In this document: positions 46,191-55,284 of the stretch, piece by piece
Layout: each line of letters begins with the position of its first letter
Numbering within the stretch: position 1 is the stretch's first letter
Origin: Sideroxyarcus sp.
GTDB taxonomy: Bacteria > Pseudomonadota > Gammaproteobacteria > Burkholderiales > Gallionellaceae
Direction: 5' to 3'
Assembly (NCBI GenBank): GCA_030651895.1
Contig: JAUSBR010000006.1
Location: 1 to 64,000 of the forward strand
DNA: 64,000 bases
The notes under the pieces: model-generated
What the model was told of the DNA's origin: nothing
Database searches by the model: none
What the model saw: only the letters and a program-made list of their open reading frames with translations
Translations under genes and position numbers: made by a program

Positions 46191-46613
46191 TCAATTGACG
46201 AACGCCTTGATTAGAAGCGTACTAAAAATTGTGATGCAAATACCAATCGCGGAAATAGTAAGGCTGATTAATGCCGCCTTTTTGAATCCAATGGCACCAG
46301 ATACTGGATGCTTAAGCATAACCCCCAGCATCCAAGTGAAAAGTAAATAGGCGAATATGTAAATAATCCCAAAGCCGACAATGCCGACTTCAATTCTATT
46401 AATGCCGAGAATGAACCCAACAAAAAAACCTAGCACACAAGTAGTGAGGCTACTTACAAATGAAATGATGTAAGCTACTTTGTATGAAAGCTTGAACTTA
46501 GCAATGTAATTTGTTGCAAATTGCAATAACAATGCACCGACCAATGATCCTATTGTGCACCATATTATTAATACGACAATGGATCCAAGAATAGTCCCTA
46601 TTAAATGTGCCAT
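46191..46613 (-). CDS. AT-rich four-helix membrane protein, unknown function
   Basis: This 140-residue protein is strongly hydrophobic with four predicted membrane segments (about 5-30, 45-67, 72-95, 110-135). AAGGGGA stands before ATG 46613, supporting a real gene. Base composition is clearly more AT-rich than the flanking chromosome, pointing to acquisition from elsewhere. I recognise no family. The gene follows a small unclear frame and precedes the ATL-like gene on the same strand. Confidence 0.65.
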   Translation of the reverse strand: MAHLIGTILGSIVVLIIWCTIGSLVGALLLQFATNYIAKFKLSYKVAYIISFVSSLTTCVLGFFVGFILGINRIEVGIVGFGIIYIFAYLLFTWMLGVMLKHPVSGAIGFKKAALISLTISAIGICITIFSTLLIKAFVN

Positions 46614-46656
46614 TGAATCCCCTTCAATTTAGGCCAACAAAAATTTGACGTCCTAA

Positions 46657-46887
46657 CTACATCCAAAAATCAGCTTTGCGCATTCTGCTGCCCTCACCCC
46701 ACGGCGCAACCTTGAACAGCAACACCATCCCCGGTATCGCCAGCAGAACGGTAATAAAGGTGCCGGAGTCGATTTGTTCTGAACTGAGCTTCCCCTCAGT
46801 TGTGCAGACACTACCCGACATCACAGCGCAGAACAATATGCCGTTTGGCCTACATCTTCTGTCAGCGCCAGGAAGAATGCCCAGCAA
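46657..46887 (-). pseudogene. Short hypothetical frame, perhaps a gene remnant
   Basis: A 76-codon frame opens from TTG at 46887, without a ribosome site. Its C-terminal part has a hydrophobic stretch (FITVLLAIPGMVLLFKVAPWG), then a basic tail. It starts 10 nt past the cca stop. It may be the end of a decayed membrane-protein gene or not a gene at all. Confidence 0.3.
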
Positions 46888-46896
46888 GTTGGGTAG

Positions 46897-48129
46897 CTAG
46901 CGTCCCTTGATGACCGCCTCCACCGCCAAAATCCGCGCTTCGCGCACCTTGTCGGCGATGAGGTTCTTGTCGGCGCAGGCGCGGGCGATGTCGCCTGCGT
47001 TCACCGCTTGTGCGGCTTTGGCGCATTCCAGCATGTAGGCGGATTGCGGGTAGACGTCGTTTTCGTGGCCGGTGCGGCCGTGGGCGTCGGATTCGCAGGC
47101 CAGCAGTATCTGGGCGAAGCGTTCCGGTTTGCGCCAGAGGTCGCAGCGGTCGAACACTTTGACGATGGTGTCTGCGCGCAGTTCGCGCACCTTGTGCACG
47201 TGGCTGTGGTATTGCGCCACCAGCAGGGCGAGGTCGCGGCATTCGCCGGGGACACGCAGGCGTTCGCACACGTTCTTGAGCAGGTCGACGCTGCGCTGTT
47301 CGTGGCCGATATGGCGCGGCAGGGTGTCTTCCGGCGTGGTGGCTTTGCCGAGGTCGTGCCCCAGGGCGGCGAAGCGCACTTCCAATGGCCGGTCATGTTT
47401 CGCGGTGTCGTCCAGCACCATCATCACGTGCACGCCGCAGTCGATCTCGGGGTGGTAGTGCGCTGGCTGCGGCACGCCGTAGAGCGCATCGACTTCCGGC
47501 AAGATCTTTTTCAGTGCGCCGCATTCGCGCAGGGTGGTGAAGAAGCGCGAGGGATGTTTTTCCATCAGGCCGCGCGCGAGTTCCTGCCACACGCGTTCGG
47601 CGACCAGTGCATCCACTTCGCCGTTCGCCACCATCATTTTCATCAGTGCCAATGTCTCGGGCGCGAAGGTGAAGCCGAAGCGCGCGGCGAAGCGCGCACC
47701 GCGCAGGATGCGCACGGGATCTTCGGCGAAAGCATCGCTGACGTGGCGCAAGATGCCCGCTTTCAGATCGGCCTGGCCGTTGTAAGGGTCGATGAGGTTG
47801 CCGTCCGCATCCTGCGCGATGGCGTTGACGGTGAAGTCACGCCGCAGCAGGTCCTGCTCCAGTGTGACGTCGGGCGAGGTGTAGACGGTGAAACCCTTGT
47901 AGCCCTGCGCCACTTTGCGCTCGGTGCGCGCCAGCGCGTATTCCTCATGCGTTTTCGGATGCAGGAACACGGGGAAGTCGCTACCCACCGGCGTGTAGCC
48001 GAGCGCGGCCATCTGTTCCGGCGTGCTGCCGACCACGACCCAGTCGTGATCCTGCACCGGCAGGCCGAGCAGCCTGTCGCGCACGGCGCCGCCGACGCAA
48101 TACACTTTCAGATCGTTCAACTTGCTCAT
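46897..48129 (-). CDS. cca: Multifunctional CCA-adding enzyme with HD domain
   Basis: This 410-residue tRNA nucleotidyltransferase adds or repairs the 3' CCA end. The class II polymerase motif CVGGAVRDRLLG, DHDWVVVG (metal Asp pair), the RRDFTVNAIA basic block, and ILRGARFAAR are intact. A C-terminal HD domain is marked by LGHDLGKATT. The start at ATG 48129 shares 4 nt with the slt stop. The HD domain gives phosphatase/2',3'-cyclic phosphodiesterase activity in E. coli. The two tRNAs in this window encode CCA, so the enzyme would serve repair here. Confidence 0.96.
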   Translation of the reverse strand: MSKLNDLKVYCVGGAVRDRLLGLPVQDHDWVVVGSTPEQMAALGYTPVGSDFPVFLHPKTHEEYALARTERKVAQGYKGFTVYTSPDVTLEQDLLRRDFTVNAIAQDADGNLIDPYNGQADLKAGILRHVSDAFAEDPVRILRGARFAARFGFTFAPETLALMKMMVANGEVDALVAERVWQELARGLMEKHPSRFFTTLRECGALKKILPEVDALYGVPQPAHYHPEIDCGVHVMMVLDDTAKHDRPLEVRFAALGHDLGKATTPEDTLPRHIGHEQRSVDLLKNVCERLRVPGECRDLALLVAQYHSHVHKVRELRADTIVKVFDRCDLWRKPERFAQILLACESDAHGRTGHENDVYPQSAYMLECAKAAQAVNAGDIARACADKNLIADKVREARILAVEAVIKGR

Positions 48130-50027
48130 TTCCGTCTCTCTGCTTCTATCGTCCCCAGCCGCTGTTTGAGCGACTGCGTCGATTGCCCGAACAGCATGGA
48201 ATAGTAGATGGTGTTGCTCATCACTTTCCTCACGTAATCGCGCGTCTCGTCGAAGGGGATGGTCTCGATGTAGACCGCGCCTTCCAGCGGCTTGTTGTCC
48301 TGCCATTGTTTCGCCCGGTTTGGCCCCGCGTTGTAGGCAGCGGAAGCCAGCACGGGGTTCTCGTCGAACTGTTTGAACACGGTCTTCATGTAATAGGTGC
48401 CGAGCTTGAGATTCACATCCAGTTGGTGGATAAGGCCCTTGCGGTAACTCTTCATGCCCATCTGCCGCGCCACCCAGCGCGCCGTGTCGGGCATGATCTG
48501 CATCAGCCCCGCTGCCCCCGCGCCGGATTTCGCACTGGTGGTGAAGCGGCTCTCCTGCCGCATCAGGCCGTAAACCCAGGCCTCTTCGAGACCGTGCTTG
48601 TCCAGATTCTCGCGCAGTGCCGCGCGATAGGGCGCTGGATAACGCAGGTTGAAATCGTGCACACTCACCGTGCGGTCCGCCGCGTTGATGGAGCGATCAT
48701 ACATCTCGTTGCGCTGCGCCACTTCGGCTGCGGCCAGCAACTGGCGGTCGCTGAACTTGCGCGTGGCCCAGGCCCATTCCTTCGCCGCTTCGGTGCGCAT
48801 ATCCATGCGGTACAGCAGCAGGGTGCGCTGGATCGCTGGCATCTGCTGGATAACCTCGACCTCGATCTCGCTCGGACGATAGCCCATCGAGAAGATGTTC
48901 GGTCCCGCCTCTTTACCGAGCTCTTCGGCAGCGAGCTGGCCGTAGAAATTGTATTCGCGGCCCAGCTCGGCGAACACCTCTTCCGCTTCGGCAGGCCGCG
49001 CCAATCGCACGAGCGCGCGGCCTTTCCAGTAGCGCCAGGCACCTTCGTTTTGTTGTTGCGGCGCCATGGCACTGATGCTGGCCCACACCTCGTGCCAGTT
49101 CTGCATGCGCAGGGCGGCGCGCGCGCGCCAGGCCAGCTGTTTCGGGTTCAACGCGGCATCGCCCGCCACCGCGTACCAGAGCAGGGCGCGCTCGTCGTGC
49201 GACTGCGCACCGGCGAAACCGATCCAGCCGAAGAAATAGCGCTGCTCTTCCTCAGTGAAATAGTTGGCGATCATCTCCCAGCGCGCGAAAGCGATCTCAC
49301 GTGATTGTCTGGCCAGACGCAACAGGGCGAACAGCGCAGTCAGGCGGCGACCGGTGCTGGCGTTCTCGAACTTGGTCTTTTCCAGATAGCGGCGCGGGTT
49401 GCTCGATGCCACGCTCAACTCGGCGGCCGGGAACTGCTCTGATTTGGGCAATTGCTTGATGAGCTGCTTGGCGAAGGAGACATTGCCGCTTTCCAGCGCC
49501 AAGCGCATGCGTTTCCACACATCGGTGTCGGTGATGACGCCTTGCTCCCTGCCGCGCCGAAACAGCGGCGTACAACTGTCCGGCATCTCGTCGTCGCGGA
49601 ACCACAGCTTGCGCGCCTCGGCCAATGCGGCCGCCTCGTCGCTCTGCTGGCGCAGCTGCAGGGCATAGCAGGCCAGCTCGTCGTCGATGTTCACCACATT
49701 GGGATATTCCACGGCGAAGGTCTCCCAGCTCTCCTGTCTGGCCAGGAACTTGAGCCAGTCGCCGCGGAATTGGTCGACCACCGGACTCTCATCCCCGCGC
49801 GCCAGAAACGCCTTGATCGGCGCCGTGGCCCGCGTGCTCAGACGCGCGCGCAACTGGTAGCTGGCGGCATAGATCTCCAGCGGCGTGTCCTGCAGGTTCT
49901 CCGCCGCTTTATCCAGACGAGCGAGGTTGCCGACCCGCAAAGCATCGCGGGCGGCACGGAAATCGCTCTCTGGTTCGGCCAGTGCGCACAGGGGCAAGGC
50001 CAGCAACAGCGGCAACAGGAATCTCAT
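48126..50027 (-). CDS. slt: Soluble lytic murein transglycosylase
   Basis: This 633-residue periplasmic enzyme cleaves peptidoglycan to 1,6-anhydro products. A signal peptide (about 1-17, LLPLLLALPLCALAE) leads into a long alpha-superhelical U-domain (about 20-430). The C-terminal SLT domain has the catalytic Glu in GLMRQESRF and the GAAGLMQIMPDTA and ASAAYNAGPNRAKQW motifs. Length is close to E. coli Slt70 (645). I set the start at ATG 50027, where the signal peptide begins. It overlaps cca by 4 nt. Confidence 0.95.
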   Translation of the reverse strand: MRFLLPLLLALPLCALAEPESDFRAARDALRVGNLARLDKAAENLQDTPLEIYAASYQLRARLSTRATAPIKAFLARGDESPVVDQFRGDWLKFLARQESWETFAVEYPNVVNIDDELACYALQLRQQSDEAAALAEARKLWFRDDEMPDSCTPLFRRGREQGVITDTDVWKRMRLALESGNVSFAKQLIKQLPKSEQFPAAELSVASSNPRRYLEKTKFENASTGRRLTALFALLRLARQSREIAFARWEMIANYFTEEEQRYFFGWIGFAGAQSHDERALLWYAVAGDAALNPKQLAWRARAALRMQNWHEVWASISAMAPQQQNEGAWRYWKGRALVRLARPAEAEEVFAELGREYNFYGQLAAEELGKEAGPNIFSMGYRPSEIEVEVIQQMPAIQRTLLLYRMDMRTEAAKEWAWATRKFSDRQLLAAAEVAQRNEMYDRSINAADRTVSVHDFNLRYPAPYRAALRENLDKHGLEEAWVYGLMRQESRFTTSAKSGAGAAGLMQIMPDTARWVARQMGMKSYRKGLIHQLDVNLKLGTYYMKTVFKQFDENPVLASAAYNAGPNRAKQWQDNKPLEGAVYIETIPFDETRDYVRKVMSNTIYYSMLFGQSTQSLKQRLGTIEAERRK

Positions 50028-50130
50028 GGGAATGGTCTTGGAAACACTGCTTGAAGAATAACACAGAGCGTCTTGCGGCACTTCGGGCTGACGCCCCGAA
50101 CGGGGTGCAGCATAAGGCTTGCAACAAGGA

Positions 50131-50149
50131 CGACCGCGCTGGCGCGGCC
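50131..50149. terminator. GC-rich hairpin after the 71-residue ORF
   Basis: GACCGCGC-TG-GCGCGGCC forms a strong stem between slt and the small gene. There is no run of T on the minus strand, so the termination mode is unclear. Confidence 0.4.
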
Positions 50150-50167
50150 GTCTCTGTTTCAGCCTTT

Positions 50168-50383
50168 TCAGCTTTGATATGCGTACATCTTGTTCAGGAA
50201 AGCATCGACATCCGCATTCGCCAGACTTGCGGGCATCGCTGCCCGCTCGGTCGTTTGGGTATGCTCGCCAACCAGCGCCAGTTGCGGATTCCAGCCCGCG
50301 CACATCACTTCGTCGCCGTACTGCTCGACCGCGACTGCCTCGCGCTCGATCTCGTATCCGTTCATATTCATCACGATGGTCAT
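50168..50383 (-). CDS. Small conserved-looking protein of unknown function
   Basis: This 71-residue acidic protein has no signal peptide or membrane helix. AAGGAGG stands 6 nt before ATG 50383, one of the best ribosome sites in the window, which supports expression. The sequence (MTIVMNMNGYEIE at the start, NADVDAFLNKMYAYQS at the end) matches no family I know. The gene stands alone between slt and the TAXI gene, on the same strand. It could be a small regulator or stress protein; nothing shows which. Confidence 0.7.
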   Translation of the reverse strand: MTIVMNMNGYEIEREAVAVEQYGDEVMCAGWNPQLALVGEHTQTTERAAMPASLANADVDAFLNKMYAYQS

Positions 50384-50436
50384 GGCACACCTCCTTGTCG
50401 GGGAGCGATCCGCGCCCCTGTATATAGAGTATCGGC

Positions 50437-51768
50437 TCAGGTGCGGGAAAGTTTAGCGCGCACCAGCTCGATGTGGCTGCGCAGTTCGTACAAATGGCTG
50501 GAGAAAGCCACAGGCAGGCGCAGGTGATTGACCTTGTTTTCGATGGTGTCGAGTCTCTTGCGGAAGCTCGCCAGATCGACCGGCTCGGCGGCATTGCGCA
50601 GCTGCAGTTCGAGGAAGCGCAGCTCGCCGTACAGCTTGTAGATGCGCGACTTGATCAGCCAGTTGTAGACGGCGGGCGCGACACGGCTGAGCGGGATAGC
50701 CAGCGCCAGCAGCGGCAGCAGGATGATGAGCACGCGGTTGACGAAGGTGGCTGCCCAGAACGGCAGGTAACGGTCGAGGAAGGGCGGGCCGGATTCGTAG
50801 AAGTGCGCGGCCTGGCTGCTCATCTCGAAATCGGTGTCCTTGTCGGAAGGGAATTCGCGCTCCTGCTGCAGCATGCCCGCCCCGCCGTGCACGCGGGTGA
50901 GCACTTTGAGTACCAGATAGACCAGCGCCGGATGCATGGATTCGCGCGCCACCAGCGTGACCGTGGGTGCCAGCAGGTGCACCTCGTGCGGGGGTACGTT
51001 GGATTCCAGACTCAGCGCGCCTTCCGGCAGCACCAGATGGCGCAGGAAATTGAACTGGCGCGAATAGGCCTCGGCTTCGTCCAGATTGAGCAGCGTCACC
51101 CCGGGCAGGGTCGCGACCTCCTGGATCAGCGGCGAGGTGGGTACTCCGGAAAGGACGATCACGTCGGCCACGTTGTGGCGCAGCGCTTCTTTAGCATCGT
51201 CTTCGCCGATCTCGTAGAAGGTGCTGTTCTGCGCGTTCACACCGGCCGCGTTGAGGATCATCTGCGCCAGGATGCCGGTGCCGCTACCCGCCCTGCCGAC
51301 TGCGATGCGCTTTCCCTTCAGGGCGGACAGGTGTTCTATGCGGCGCTGGCCCTTGCTGAAGATCCACAGCGGCTCGTAATACAGACTGCCGAGCGAGACC
51401 AGACCGACCGTCGATTCCGCACCCGCCACTCCGCCCGGCACGAACGCCATGTCGACGTCGCCGCCTTCCCTGCGCAGTTCTTCCAGGCTGGGCAACGGAC
51501 CTTCGGATTCGCGTATCTCCAGTGCCACGCCGTCCTGCTTGAGCAGCACTTCGTACAGGCGTGCATAGGCCTGGTTGTTGCCATCTTCCTTGCTGACGGA
51601 GATGACGATCTTCCTGGGCGGGGCGGGATCGATGAGCCAGTAGCCAACGATGGCGATGAGGATCAGCGCGAACAGATACGGCAACGATGCTTTGAACGCC
51701 TCGTGCGGCAAGGACACCCGCAGATCTTCATGCACCTGTTCGCTGTCTGGCCTGGCGTTCATCGTCAT
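50437..51768 (-). CDS. Membrane-embedded TAXI-family (TRAP-type) solute-binding protein
   Basis: This 443-residue protein has an N-terminal membrane anchor (about 27-45). A TAXI-type periplasmic binding domain follows (about 55-330) with IVISVSKEDGNNQAYARLYEVL and GKRIAVGRAGSGTGILAQMILNAAG. A C-terminal extension has one or two membrane segments (about 345-375) and ends in a helical cytoplasmic tail of about 70 residues. Usual TAXI proteins are free periplasmic subunits, so this architecture is uncommon. No TRAP permease genes are adjacent. I chose ATG 51768; the in-frame sequence upstream translates the tRNA-Arg gene. Confidence 0.83.
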   Translation of the reverse strand: MTMNARPDSEQVHEDLRVSLPHEAFKASLPYLFALILIAIVGYWLIDPAPPRKIVISVSKEDGNNQAYARLYEVLLKQDGVALEIRESEGPLPSLEELRREGGDVDMAFVPGGVAGAESTVGLVSLGSLYYEPLWIFSKGQRRIEHLSALKGKRIAVGRAGSGTGILAQMILNAAGVNAQNSTFYEIGEDDAKEALRHNVADVIVLSGVPTSPLIQEVATLPGVTLLNLDEAEAYSRQFNFLRHLVLPEGALSLESNVPPHEVHLLAPTVTLVARESMHPALVYLVLKVLTRVHGGAGMLQQEREFPSDKDTDFEMSSQAAHFYESGPPFLDRYLPFWAATFVNRVLIILLPLLALAIPLSRVAPAVYNWLIKSRIYKLYGELRFLELQLRNAAEPVDLASFRKRLDTIENKVNHLRLPVAFSSHLYELRSHIELVRAKLSRT

Positions 51769-51781
51769 CGGAATGTGTGAG

Positions 51782-51858
51782 TGGTGCGCCCGGCGGGAGT
51801 CGAACCCACGACCCTTGGCTTCGGAAACCAATACTCTATCCAGCTGAGCTACGGGCGC
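51782..51858 (-). tRNA. tRNA-Arg (CCG)
   Basis: The minus strand reads GCGCCCGTAGCTCAGCTGG at the 5' end, an anticodon loop TTCCGAA with anticodon CCG, a T-arm GTGGGTTCGACTCCCGC and a CGGGCGC-A-CCA end. All four stems form and CCA is encoded. The 77-nt tRNA reads CGG codons. Its 3' end lies 14 nt before the TAXI gene start, so the two might be co-transcribed. Confidence 0.96.
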
Positions 51859-51938
51859 TTTGAACGGCGCGCAGTATAGCGGTTTTTGTGCCGCCCCGCC
51901 CGCGCCGGACGGGACAAAAAAATGCTATCGTGCGCACC

Positions 51939-52361
51939 ATGAATTTCGCAAATCCTGCTCCTGAAGACATCTGCAAACTGCTGCGCGAGGTGAAGACCGT
52001 CGCCGTGGTGGGCTTGTCGCCCAACGCCGGCCGGCCCAGCTTCAACGTCGCCAAGGCTTTGCAGGGCTTCGGCTACCGCATCTTCCCGGTGCGCCCGCTG
52101 GTGAGCGAGGTGCTGGGCGAAAAAGCCTATCCCGATCTGGAGAGCCTGCCCGAGGTGCCCGATATCGTGGACGTGTTCCGCGCGCCGGAGCATGTGCCCG
52201 CCATCGTGGAAAGCTGCATCAGGCTTGGCGTGAAGAATATCTGGTTGCAGGACGGCGTGGTGCACGAGGAAGCCGCGCTGCGCGCGCAGCAGGCAGGCAT
52301 CACGGTGGTGATGGACCGCTGCATGTACCGCGACCACGTCCAGTTATGCAGCGATCTGTGA
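51939..52361 (+). CDS. CoA-binding domain protein (YccU-like)
   Basis: This 140-residue Rossmann-type protein has the CoA-binding signature VKTVAVVGLSPNAGRPSFNVAKALQ in pieces, then VDVFRAPEHVPAIVE and the NIWLQDGVVHEEAA loop. This is the small stand-alone CoA_binding_2 family (YccU); the ligand and role are uncertain. The start at ATG 51939 begins the domain; the preceding in-frame codons are proline- and arginine-rich and look non-coding. It overlaps tag by 16 nt, the first overlap in a run leading to rlmI. Confidence 0.88.
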   Translation: MNFANPAPEDICKLLREVKTVAVVGLSPNAGRPSFNVAKALQGFGYRIFPVRPLVSEVLGEKAYPDLESLPEVPDIVDVFRAPEHVPAIVESCIRLGVKNIWLQDGVVHEEAALRAQQAGITVVMDRCMYRDHVQLCSDL

Positions 52362-52927
52362 GCAAGCAACGTTGCGCATGGTGCGGCGACTCCACGCTGT
52401 ACCAGACCTACCACGATACGGAATGGGGCGTACCGTTGCACGACGACCGGGAACTGTTCGAGTTCCTGATCCTGGAAGGCGCACAGGCCGGTCTGAGCTG
52501 GATCACCATCCTGAAGAAGCGCGAGAACTACCGCGCCGCTTTTGACGGTTTCGATCCCGCTCGCATTGCGCGCTATGGCGCGGGTAAAATAGCCGCGCTG
52601 CTGCAGGACCCGGGGATCGTGCGCAACCGGCTGAAAGTGGCTGCTGCCGTGACCAATGCGCAGAAGTTCCTTGAGGTGCAGGCTGAGTTCGACAGTTTTG
52701 ACCGGTTCATCTGGCAATTCGTCGACGGCAAGCCGAAGCAGAACAAATGGCGCAGCCTGGCCGACATCCCGGCCAGCACCAAGGAGTCGGATGCGATGAG
52801 CAAGGAATTGAAGCGGCGCGGGTTCAAATTCGTCGGCAGCACGATCTGCTACGCGCACATGCAGGCGACCGGCATGGTGAACGACCACACGACTGACTGT
52901 TACAGACACAAAGAGCTATCCAAATGA
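52346..52927 (+). CDS. tag: DNA-3-methyladenine glycosylase I
   Basis: This 193-residue helix-hairpin-helix enzyme excises 3-methyladenine from DNA. The zinc ligands are in place: Cys in RCAWCGD, His in YHDTEWG, and His/Cys in [23 protein letters not shown] holds the base-pocket Glu and Trp. The first residues [12 protein letters not shown] lie within the previous gene (16-nt overlap), and the end overlaps dapF by 4 nt. Confidence 0.96.
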   Translation: MQRSVSKQRCAWCGDSTLYQTYHDTEWGVPLHDDRELFEFLILEGAQAGLSWITILKKRENYRAAFDGFDPARIARYGAGKIAALLQDPGIVRNRLKVAAAVTNAQKFLEVQAEFDSFDRFIWQFVDGKPKQNKWRSLADIPASTKESDAMSKELKRRGFKFVGSTICYAHMQATGMVNDHTTDCYRHKELSK

Positions 52928-53754
52928 CTCTCAAATTTACCAAGATGCACGGCGCCGGTAACGATTTCGTTGTGTTGGACGGCGTGCGCCAGTCGATCGC
53001 GCTGTCACCCGAACAGATCCGTTTCATCGCCGACCGCAATTTTGGCATCGGCTGCGACCAGATCCTGCTGGTGGAGAAGACGCCGCGCGAGGATGCCGAT
53101 TTCCGCTACCGCATCTTCAATGCCGACGGCAGCGAGGTCGAGCAATGCGGCAACGGCGCGCGCTGCTTCGTGCGCTTCGTACACGAGAAGAAGCTCACTT
53201 CCAAGCGCGAGATCGTGGTCGAGACCAAGAGCGGATTGATCTCGCCCAGTCTGGCGGAAGACGGCCGCGTCACCGTGAACATGGGCGCGCCGATCTTCGA
53301 GCCCGCACGTATCCCTTTTATCAGCGACAGCAACGAAGTCATGCAGCCCCTGCAGGTCGGCCGCAAGACCGTGCAGATCACCGCCGTTTCCATGGGCAAC
53401 CCGCACGCGGTGCAGGTGGTGAAAGACGTCAACACTGCCGCAGTGGAGACGCTGGGCCCGCTGATCGAGAACCACCCGAGTTTCCCCAAACGCGTGAATG
53501 TAGGTTTCATGCAAATTGTGGACCGGTCGCATATCAAGCTGCGCGTGTACGAGCGCGGTGCGGGCGAGACCCTCTCCTGCGGTACCGGCGCCTGCGCTGC
53601 CGTGGTTGCCGGCATCCGGCGCAAACTGCTGGACAGCACGGTGCATGTCGCCACGCGCGGCGGCGTACTCAGCATCACCTGGGCGGGCGAGCATTCACCC
53701 GTGCTGATGACCGGCCCGGCCATCACGGTTTACGACGGCGAGATCAACCTTTAA
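52924..53754 (+). CDS. dapF: Diaminopimelate epimerase
   Basis: This 276-residue two-base epimerase interconverts LL- and meso-DAP, feeding lysine and peptidoglycan. The active-site cysteines lie in EQCGNGARC (about residue 75) and LSCGTGACA (about residue 220), and the start [19 protein letters not shown] is standard. It overlaps tag by 4 nt and is followed 10 nt later by the DUF484 gene, a conserved proteobacterial order (dapF-DUF484-xerC). Confidence 0.98.
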   Translation: MTLKFTKMHGAGNDFVVLDGVRQSIALSPEQIRFIADRNFGIGCDQILLVEKTPREDADFRYRIFNADGSEVEQCGNGARCFVRFVHEKKLTSKREIVVETKSGLISPSLAEDGRVTVNMGAPIFEPARIPFISDSNEVMQPLQVGRKTVQITAVSMGNPHAVQVVKDVNTAAVETLGPLIENHPSFPKRVNVGFMQIVDRSHIKLRVYERGAGETLSCGTGACAAVVAGIRRKLLDSTVHVATRGGVLSITWAGEHSPVLMTGPAITVYDGEINL

Positions 53755-53764
53755 GAGGCAAACG

Positions 53765-54385
53765 ATGAGATCGGAAGATGTAGCGCAATACCTGCAGGAT
53801 AACCCGCTGTTTTTCGAAGAACACGCGGAGATGCTGTCGCAGATCAACCTGCCGCACCCGCACGGCGGGCGCACCATCTCGCTGTCCGAGCGCCAGCTGC
53901 TCACGCTGCGCGAGCGCGTGAAAGAGCTGGAGAAGAAACTGCACGAGTTGCTCGAATTCGCAAAAGAGAACGATGCTCTGCAACTCAAGGTGCACCAGTT
54001 CAACTGCGCACTGTTCGGACCGCACGACCGCTCTACCCTGCAAAGTCTGATCGTGCATAACCTGCGCGACATCTTCGCTGTCCCGCATGTGGCACTGCAT
54101 CTGTGGAAGGACGAGCCGCCCAGTTCGGAAGTGCTGGCCTTCGCCGATCTGCACCAGCAGCCGGTTTGCGCGCACCATGCCGTGCACGACACGCTGCCCT
54201 GGTTCGGCGAATCCGCAGAACACCTGCGTTCCTTCGCCTATCTGCCGCTGCGCGCGCACGGCCAGACCATCGGCCTGCTCATCCTCGCCAGCGAAGACAA
54301 AGAGCGCTTCTATCCCGAGATGGGCACGCTGTTCCTGCAACGCATCGCGGAGACACTGGGCAGCGCGTTCAATCTGCATGTCTGA
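53765..54385 (+). CDS. DUF484 (YigA-like) family protein
   Basis: This 206-residue protein has an N-terminal helical segment (VAQYLQDNPLFFEEHAEMLSQINLPHPHG) and a coiled region (LTLRERVKELEKKLHELL), then a GAF-like C-terminal fold (about 75-206). It matches DUF484, always between dapF and xerC in many proteobacteria. The function is unknown; a role tied to recombinase expression is guesswork. It ends one base into the xerC start codon (TGATG). Confidence 0.9.
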   Translation: MRSEDVAQYLQDNPLFFEEHAEMLSQINLPHPHGGRTISLSERQLLTLRERVKELEKKLHELLEFAKENDALQLKVHQFNCALFGPHDRSTLQSLIVHNLRDIFAVPHVALHLWKDEPPSSEVLAFADLHQQPVCAHHAVHDTLPWFGESAEHLRSFAYLPLRAHGQTIGLLILASEDKERFYPEMGTLFLQRIAETLGSAFNLHV

Positions 54386-55284
54386 TGTCCGCCGCTGAAC
54401 CAGTTCCCGCCCCCCTGCAGGGCTACCTCGCCTACCTGAACAACGAGCGCGGCTACTCGCCGCTGACTGCCGAGAACTACGCGCGCGACATCCGCCGCCT
54501 GTTCGCGCTCGCCGGTGCCACCCCACTGCCCGACCTCAAAAGCCACCACATCCGCCGCTATATTGCGCAACTACACAGCAGCGGCCTGGGCGGTCGCTCG
54601 CTGGCGCGCGTGCTGTCGGCATGGCGCGGTTTCTACAGTTACCTGATGCGCGACCACGGCTGCAAGAGCAATCCCTGCGTCGGGCTGCGCGCGCCGAAAG
54701 CGCCCAAGACTTTGCCGCACGCGCTCTCGCCCGACGAGGCGGTGAAACTGGTGGAGATGCCGGTGGAGACGCCGCTGGATGCGCGCGACAAGGCGATGTT
54801 CGAGCTGCTCTATTCCTCCGGCCTGCGTCTGGCCGAACTGGTGAGCCTGGACCCCATCGACATGGATTACAGCGACGCCTCGGTACGTGTCACCGGCAAG
54901 GGCAACAAAACGCGCATCGTGCCGCTGGGCAGCCATGCCATTGACGCGCTGCAGGCATGGATGAAAGTGCGCGAGCAGATCGCCAAGCCGGACGAGACCG
55001 CACTGTTCGTCGGCAAGAATGGCGCGCGCATCAGCCCGCGCACGGTGCAACTGCAATTGCGACAGCGCGGCATCACGCAGGGTATCGCCAGCGGTGTGCA
55101 TCCGCACCTGCTGCGCCACTCCTTCGCCACCCATGTGCTGCAATCGTCCGGCGACCTGCGTGCCGTACAGGAGATGCTGGGACATGCCAGTATTTCCACC
55201 ACACAGGTCTATACTCACCTCGATTTCCAGTACCTTTCCAAAATCTACGACGGTGCGCATCCGCGTGCCAAAAAGAAGACATGA
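54385..55284 (+). CDS. xerC: Site-specific tyrosine recombinase XerC
   Basis: This 299-residue recombinase resolves chromosome dimers at dif with XerD during division. An N-terminal SAM-like DNA-binding domain (about 1-95) leads to the catalytic domain with Arg in SSGLRLAELV, Lys in GKGNKTRIV, His-x-x-Arg in HLLRHSFATH, His in LGHASISTTQ and the nucleophile Tyr in VYTHLD. All residues are present. The start ATG 54385 shares one base with the DUF484 stop, and the end overlaps the methyltransferase gene by 4 nt. XerD and dif are elsewhere. Confidence 0.96.
   Translation: MSAAEPVPAPLQGYLAYLNNERGYSPLTAENYARDIRRLFALAGATPLPDLKSHHIRRYIAQLHSSGLGGRSLARVLSAWRGFYSYLMRDHGCKSNPCVGLRAPKAPKTLPHALSPDEAVKLVEMPVETPLDARDKAMFELLYSSGLRLAELVSLDPIDMDYSDASVRVTGKGNKTRIVPLGSHAIDALQAWMKVREQIAKPDETALFVGKNGARISPRTVQLQLRQRGITQGIASGVHPHLLRHSFATHVLQSSGDLRAVQEMLGHASISTTQVYTHLDFQYLSKIYDGAHPRAKKKT

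Noticed and set aside
50028-50594. Extension of slt upstream to 50594
   Set aside because: It would overlap the small gene at 50168-50383 and put the signal peptide in the middle of the protein.
51769-51831. N-terminal extension of the TAXI gene upstream to 51831
   Set aside because: The added residues are the translation of tRNA-Arg (51782-51858), so translation should start at 51768 or 51762.
54385-55284. Integron or mobile-element integrase
   Set aside because: The gene has XerC motifs and the conserved dapF-DUF484-xerC context; no attC sites or cargo genes are seen.
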